A stretch of DNA of 64,000 nt from Parus major. Lineage: Eukaryota > Chordata > Aves > Passeriformes > Paridae. The stretch lies in assembly GCF_001522545.3 (NCBI RefSeq), contig NC_031776.1:23035995-23099994 (forward strand). The letters are read 5' to 3'. Positions 58,331 through 64,000 of this stretch are shown piece after piece. Below the pieces are notes generated by a model that was not told the origin of the DNA, made no database searches, and saw only the letters and a program-made list of their open reading frames with translations. Positions within the stretch are counted from its first letter, which is position 1; every line of letters starts with the position of its first letter. The position numbers and the translations under genes were made by a program.

Positions 58331-60900
58331 CAGTTATTAATGTTTCTGTTTCTCAGCTTTGTCTGCACAAATTCTGCATCCTTATCTGGTGCCTCATCTC
58401 AGGCACAAACTGAATGACCGAGATAAGCCATGTGCATCTCCTGTACTTCAGCATCATCAGCAATAGTTAATCTCCTCTGGGATCACCAACCCAGCTCTAC
58501 CTGCAGGGGATCCATGGGGGCGGATATTACAACAAGAGCTGTCATCTCTTTGTGTCCAGATCCCTTCTCCTGAAACTCATGGAAGGGGGTGGGGGCAGGA
58601 CACAGTCCTGTCTAAGATAAACAGGATTAAGGTACCCTCTGAGGAGCTGGCCTGGACATGCTAGTCAGCTCAAGAAACTAAGGATCTTCTGTGTCTCCTT
58701 TCCCCCCACATCATAATTTTCAGAGGGACTGGGGCACAGAACACTGCAGAATTTTTGTACAGTAAGAATATAGTAAAGTGGGTTGTATCACATTTTTTAA
58801 TAGAAGAATGCATCTCAAATTAGCCTGTTGAAAAGAAAAAGTTAACGTTACCAAATTTTGCTTTGAAAGTCATAATTGACAAAAGTATATGCTCTAGGTC
58901 TATTTTTTTTCATTTAAGGTGCATTTCCATATTGAACTGTAAATTGTAGATCAATTTAATTTAAAAGTTAAAATGTAAATAAAGCTTTTCAAAAACCCAT
59001 TTTATTGATAGGGATTTTTGTTGTGGTTTTTTCCCATCTAAAGGAATTATTTATTTCATATTAATTTTGACAATTCAATGGAGGAAAAATTTAAAAAAAA
59101 AACTCAAAAAAAGTCCTTAAGTAAAGAGTTTTTTCACAGTCATGTATTTGTCTAACAAAGGCAAAGGAATAGTTTTGACTCTGATAAGTGCAACAACAGT
59201 GATGGGAAATAGACTGTAGTAACACTGTATCTATTCATATTGTCTCTGTCTCATTTTCAGCCAATTTCGTGGGTTTTTAAAGCATGACTGATGTCTGTAA
59301 TAACCTAATCTTTCATTTTATTCATGCACTTGTCCAAACAAAAATTGAGACTTTCCAATTTTTTGTGATTCATCTGACTTAAAACACAGCTCCATGTGCA
59401 TGCATGGTGTAGTAGGGAAAGCCAGGAGACCTGTACCAGCCACTCTCCTTTTCCTCCTTTGCACCTTTCACCTCTTATGGGCTGGAATTCAGCCACTTAT
59501 TCTTCTGGTTCTTTCTACACTTGCAGTTCTTGCAGCAAAGAAAAGGGCATTAAAATGATTTCATTGTTTTGGAGCCAGATACTTAGGTTGTCCTGTATTT
59601 CCTAGCTCTCAAGCTAGGAGATGACAGCCTCAACCTTGATTGGTCCCAAAATGCTCATGAAACTTCCTATAGTCCTTGTTTCCAAACAGAACTAGGGGCT
59701 GTCTTTTGTCTGAGATTCTCATATAGACTTATTGCCAAGTTTTCTGAGTGTCTCACAGTTCCCCCTCTATTTATTTTCCCAGTATGGCTGGGAAAACACT
59801 TGTTTGCTAGCAATCAGACAGATTAAGGCTCCCCCAAAGTCCAGATCTTTATTAGGTACCTGACATTTACTCAAGTGGAAAAATCCCACTGATTTCCATG
59901 AAAGCAAAGCTGTTAAGTACACTGGGGGCCCACAGATACCCACACATAATTATGGCAGATTAGCAAGATACTCCCTCTTCCTCTGAGGTTTAAGGTAACC
60001 CTTTTCACCTCATGGTGAAGAGCAGGTCAAACACCTTTGGGTTCATCAACTGACAGGCAATGACTCCATTCCCTAAGGACATATGAAAGTTTAAAAACCT
60101 TTTTAATAGGAGGGACATGTAATAATTCAGAAGAAAAAAAAATAATTTATAGGTCTGCTTGTGTAGTTTTACTATTCTCATCACAGCTTGTTTGAAGTCA
60201 GACAAGACTTCATGTTCAGCCTCTTTTTTCCTCCTATTTTGATTGCTGGCTTGCATGTAGGAGACTGAACATGCAAGCTTGGGAGAAGGGTATTTATTTT
60301 GAGTTTAATTCTCAATCCTTTTGGTACTGTCTTCTAACATTCTTCTAAGTGACTCATTCAGGGTCACATACCAGCAGGACCCTCATCTGCATCAGATTCT
60401 GATATACCAGCAGCAGGACTGAAAGATCTTCAATTTTTCTGATGACTTTCATGCTGGCTTCCCAACAGCTCAAAAACTGTGTCACACTTCCAATATAATT
60501 TGTGATAACCAGTGAAAATATACAAATAAATTGTTGCAAAAGCCTTGGGAAAGGTGACAGTAGTCAAGAGTGCCTCAGAGCTGATGGGAGTTTCCTCTCT
60601 CACCTAGCAGCTCATGACTCTCGACCACTTTCCTCTTCAGATCAAGGTTAGTTACTGAAAGGCTTATGGGTCCCAGACTGTGTCCCTTAGCTAAAAAAGA
60701 AATGTCCTTTGGCAAAGGAACAGAATGATCCACTGTGGGCAGTAACTCCAAGGTGTACCTGAGGCTAATAAATCTGCCTGATTTAATTAGCTCAGTTCTT
60801 GCTCACAGTTTCAGTGTAGACACAAAACAAGATAAACCAAACATGTCTGTTTTAGTCAGTGATAGGAATTTAATTCTGTTATCTACAAAGACAGACAAGT
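58331..60900. other. Unannotated AT-rich unique sequence
   Basis: No gene recognised. The AT content is especially high at 58790-59110. Near 59860-59930 a phrase like 'cccactgatttccatgaaag' recalls the possible old repeat noted near 39.2 kb. Confidence 0.5.
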
Positions 60901-60907
60901 GATAGAT

Positions 60908-60966
<59 letters not shown>
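60901..60966. repeat. (GATA)n tetranucleotide microsatellite
   Basis: About fourteen nearly uninterrupted GATA units run from 60906, preceded by one imperfect GATGATA unit and followed by a degenerate GGAT-type tail to about 60987. It is likely to be polymorphic in length. Confidence 0.95.
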
Positions 60967-60968
<2 letters not shown>

Positions 60969-60987
60969 ATGGATGAATTGATGGATG

Positions 60988-62149
60988 GAAAAGGCTGAAG
61001 CTATTCTAATGATAAATCTATTTATTTAACTGTATTTATATAGAATAATCTTCTTGGCTGAAAAATGCCCTCAAAAAGAGTCCCTGCGGCGTCAGTTTGC
61101 ACAAACAAAGACAAAGCAGAAACAAACAAATAACTCCATCTTGCATGCTGCATAGGACATGAAACACATGGCAAGCACTTTGCCCCTGGAATATTTCCAG
61201 AAAAATTTTACCAGAGGCAGTTTTGAAGGTGATGCTCCATGCTTCTTAGGGGATCTACATGTTGTCATTCTGAGAGAAGAAATGAGTTTCTTAAACTGCA
61301 CCACAAAACAGCAAAGAAGTTGCTGTAAGATCAGTTCTGGAGTCACGTGTTTGGATTGTTTTTTTGCTATATCTGGGTAACCATTTAATTTTATTTTTTT
61401 TCCAAGTATGTTTATTTAGATGAGAATAGTTATAGAGAGTAGGAAAGTTCTAAGCTCTGTTTCTGGGGAATCTGCTTCAATATATTTATACAGAACAGCC
61501 TTTGTGGGATGAAAAAAGTTTTGGAAATAGTGCCAACAGAAGATTAGGGGCAAAGAAAGGGTCACACTTTCCTGAATCATCCATTATCACTGGAGACAAG
61601 ATACTGGTAGAGATGAAACTTGGCAAGTTCTTGTCTGAACTCTAATACTCCTGTCACAAGAGTATTTTAAGTTTCTGGACAGAGATATCTTCTCTAGCTT
61701 TTGCCCTCTGTCTGTTATCCAGCAGGATCTGAAACAAGATAGTCAGTAGGGAGACACTGACTTGAAACTTAGATAGGAGCAAATTGCCAGAGCCATTTTA
61801 GACCCTCTAGGGTGTGCTCAGCATCCTCATGGGCCTGCCAGATACAGGGCAGGACCTATGCCCCACTCTCCTCATTCTGCATATCCAATAGAGACCAGGT
61901 GGGCATTCCACTGCTCTTAAAATAACACTGCTTCTTTTGTTTAGTCAGCCTAGTCCCACACATGTGCCTGCTGTGCTGTCACCACTAGAGACACTGCTTC
62001 ATGGAAAGCAAGGGTGCTCCTAGCACAATGTTCTAGTCATTCCCTGGTCTTTCTAGTCTCATGCAACTTGCCAGACATCATCTGCATCTAGAAAATACTG
62101 GGAGCACATACTCCCCATCAGCTTCAAGGAATGCCACTGGAGATGTCTG
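60988..62149. other. Unannotated unique sequence
   Basis: No recognised gene or repeat between the GATA microsatellite and the CR1 fragment. Confidence 0.5.
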
Positions 62150-62945
62150 TGAATCCACTTCCTTGAACACTTTCAGGGATGGGGCAGCTATAGCTTCTCT
62201 GGGCAACATGTTCCAGTGCCCTACCACCCTCATAGTAAAAAATTTCTTCTTAACATTCAATCTAAGTCTATCCCTTCAGTTCAAAGCCATTCCCCCGTGT
62301 CCTATCACTACATGCCCTTGTAAAACATCCCTCTCCAGCCCTCGCGCAGGCCCCCCTAGATACTGAAAGGTGTTGTAAGGTCTCCACAGAGCCTTCTCTT
62401 CTCCAGGCTGAGCAATCCCAGTTCTCTAAGCCTGTGTTCATATGAGAGCTGCTCCAGCCCTCAGAGTATCTCCATGGCCTACTCTGGACTCGCTCCATGA
62501 GGTCCATGTCCTTCTAGTGTTGGGGCTCCAGAGCTGTACAAGTGGTGGGCTCCAGGTGCAGTCTCACTACAGTGGAGTAGAGAAGGAAAATCCCCTCCCT
62601 CGACCTGCTGGTCACACTGCTTTTATACAGCCCACGTTACAGCTGGCTTTCTGGATTGTGAGTGCACATCATCAAGTCATGTTGAGCTTGCTGTCAACCA
62701 ACAACCCCAACACCTTCTCCTCAGGACTGCTCTCAACCCGTTCTCTGCCCAGAGTGTGCTTGTACTCAGGATTGCCCAGACCCAGGTGTAGGACTTTGCA
62801 CTTGGCCTTGCTGAACTCCATAAGGTTCAGAAGCTTGTCAAGGTCCATATGGATAGCATTCCCTCCCTCCAATGTGTCAACCCCACCACACAGCTTGGTG
62901 TCATCAGGAAACCTGCTGAGTCTGCGCTCAATCCCACTGTCTGTG
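62150..62945 (-). mobile_element. CR1 LINE fragment with remnant of reverse-transcriptase C-terminus
   Basis: On the plus strand this is the antisense of a CR1 3' half: 'gggcaacatgttccagtgcc' (62200), 'ccttctcttctccaggctga' (62391), 'ctgctccagccctcagagta' (62450), and 'aggactttgcacttggcctt' (62790). On the minus strand, 62672-62872 translates to the end of the CR1 reverse-transcriptase protein, with the diagnostic KAKCKVLHLG and EEKVLGLLVDSKLNMT segments. Further upstream, 62873-62915 gives DDTKLCGGVDT. The element sense strand is minus. The 5' part is missing (ends near 62945) and the terminal 3' repeat is also missing, so both ends are truncated or broken. It is not mobile by itself and carries a frame broken by stops outside the window of 66 codons. 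It is the youngest of the three CR1 copies by similarity. Confidence 0.95.
62672..62872 (-). pseudogene. CR1 ORF2 (reverse transcriptase) C-terminal relic
   Basis: A 66-codon open stretch within the CR1 fragment keeps the motif order LDKLLNLMEFSKAKCKVLHL followed by a GNPEYKH segment and VLGLLVDSKLNMT, as in the region downstream of the reverse-transcriptase palm in avian CR1. The catalytic domain itself is absent because of 5' truncation. This is a dead remnant. Confidence 0.9.
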
Positions 62946-64000
62946 TTTCATATTTCACTACTCTCCAAAAGGTACAGGTTCAGAGCTGTCCAGTCCCAGG
63001 AAAGAAGAATGAATACTTTGGGCCACCTGGCCTTCAACAGAATCAACTAGTTCATCTATCTTACCATGCAGATAAACTTTCATCACACTCTTCATCATCT
63101 TGTTTAAACACAAGCTTGGTAAAACCCATCTCCCTTTAACACATTATTCATTTTACTTCTTTTCTCATTAAAATTCCCATTTGGTGCTCGAACACCAGCA
63201 GTCAGTGTCATTGTCAAATATGTCATTTAAGTCCCAATAAATTATGATTAGTGACAGTGTTGTTTGGAAACAAGGCTATTAATAGAGTGCTCCAGTGGAA
63301 ACCCAGAGAAGCAGCCAAGCAAAGGGTGATGGGTGAGAGAGCATCACCCCCACTTTGCCAAAAGGGACTTCTCTGCTGCCCATGATGGCAAGCAGCTCTG
63401 AAATCCAGCCACAGAGAACATTCCCATCTGCCCCACAAGACCAAATTCCTGCACCGGTCCATAGGTCCCTGAGCCTACCAAAGGAGATACGCTGTGTCAC
63501 AGGGAAAGGTTAAAAAATGGACATTTAGTCAGAGCTGGAAGTGATGGTTTACAGCAGCAAGGCAATGCTGTATCCAACTGCCTCTATTAGGAGCTGGCTC
63601 AAAGGGGTATTTCAACATCTCATGGCAAATGGAGCCTTCTCTCATCCACATGTGGGAGTACTTACTCCCCCGTGTACTTCAGTGTTGTGGTGATGAGTCA
63701 AGGGAGGGTTGATGGATGGGTGTTTGAATCAGCTGGGTAGCACACGCTGCCTAGCAAAGCATGTGGAGACCAAGTGTTTATTTTTCATGTACAGCAGCAT
63801 AAATCCTGAGCACCCACCCCTTCCACAAAGAGGAGCAGCCTGGCTTTCAAAGCATACTGTGACACTCCACACCACCTGCCCCTCTGCCCAGATTTCTGAA
63901 TTTGCCATCCAGCCCATGAAGCTGGCTGACTGACCTCATGCCTTGAGCAGAAGCAGAGCTGCTGGCTGTAAATACATGGCAAACAAGGGAGAGATTTTCA
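62946..64000. other. Unannotated unique sequence
   Basis: No recognised gene or repeat after the CR1 fragment. Open frames at 63223-63500 (minus) and 63709-63982 (both strands) overlap each other and lack support. Confidence 0.5.

Noticed and set aside
62442..63050. 202-codon plus-strand open frame, the longest in the window
   Set aside because: It is the antisense of the CR1 fragment; the sense strand carries the reverse-transcriptase relic.

Overview
The window looks like vertebrate, almost certainly avian, nuclear DNA. Three remnants of CR1 retrotransposons (the dominant bird/reptile LINE) are present, one still reading as the end of a CR1 reverse-transcriptase protein. There is also an old MIR-type SINE and simple repeats of the kind common in birds (AAAAC, GATA, long A/C-rich tracts). 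Base composition is moderately AT-rich with few CpGs, stop codons are frequent in all frames, and no ribosome-binding sites, operons or other bacterial features appear. I recognise no known protein-coding gene, tRNA, rRNA, snRNA, CRISPR array, provirus or intact transposon. The best description is an intergenic region or a set of large introns with low repeat content.

Layout. 1-9.2 kb: unique sequence, one very old CR1 fragment (about 3.0-3.65 kb) and several exon-like open segments on both strands (4.2-4.5, 5.1-5.2, 7.1 and 8.8-9.2 kb). 9.2-16.4 kb: mostly featureless, with a 22-bp perfect palindrome beside a 9-bp tandem repeat at 15.86 kb. 16.43-17.05 kb: a CpG- and GC-enriched patch, the only promoter-like composition seen. 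17-31.8 kb: unique sequence, poly-A and AAAAC repeats, small palindromes and one exon-like segment at 18.25 kb. 31.8-32.1 kb: a striking A/C-only tract. 32-44.6 kb: unique sequence. 44.65-45.0 kb: a CR1 3' end. 46-52.2 kb: three exon-like segments on the minus strand and a MIR. 55.4-58.3 kb: the most interesting interval, with a diverged local duplication and a phase-compatible pair of plus-strand candidate exons that could encode the end of a small, basic, cysteine-rich protein. 60.9 kb: a GATA microsatellite. 62.15-62.95 kb: a younger CR1 fragment.

Calibration. A good-looking splice acceptor followed by 45 or more open codons should occur dozens of times by chance in 64 kb on two strands. 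Each candidate exon below is therefore a hypothesis with low to modest confidence. Those with both a good acceptor and a good donor, or with compatible phases and a poly-A signal, rank highest. No gene symbol is assigned because none was recognised.
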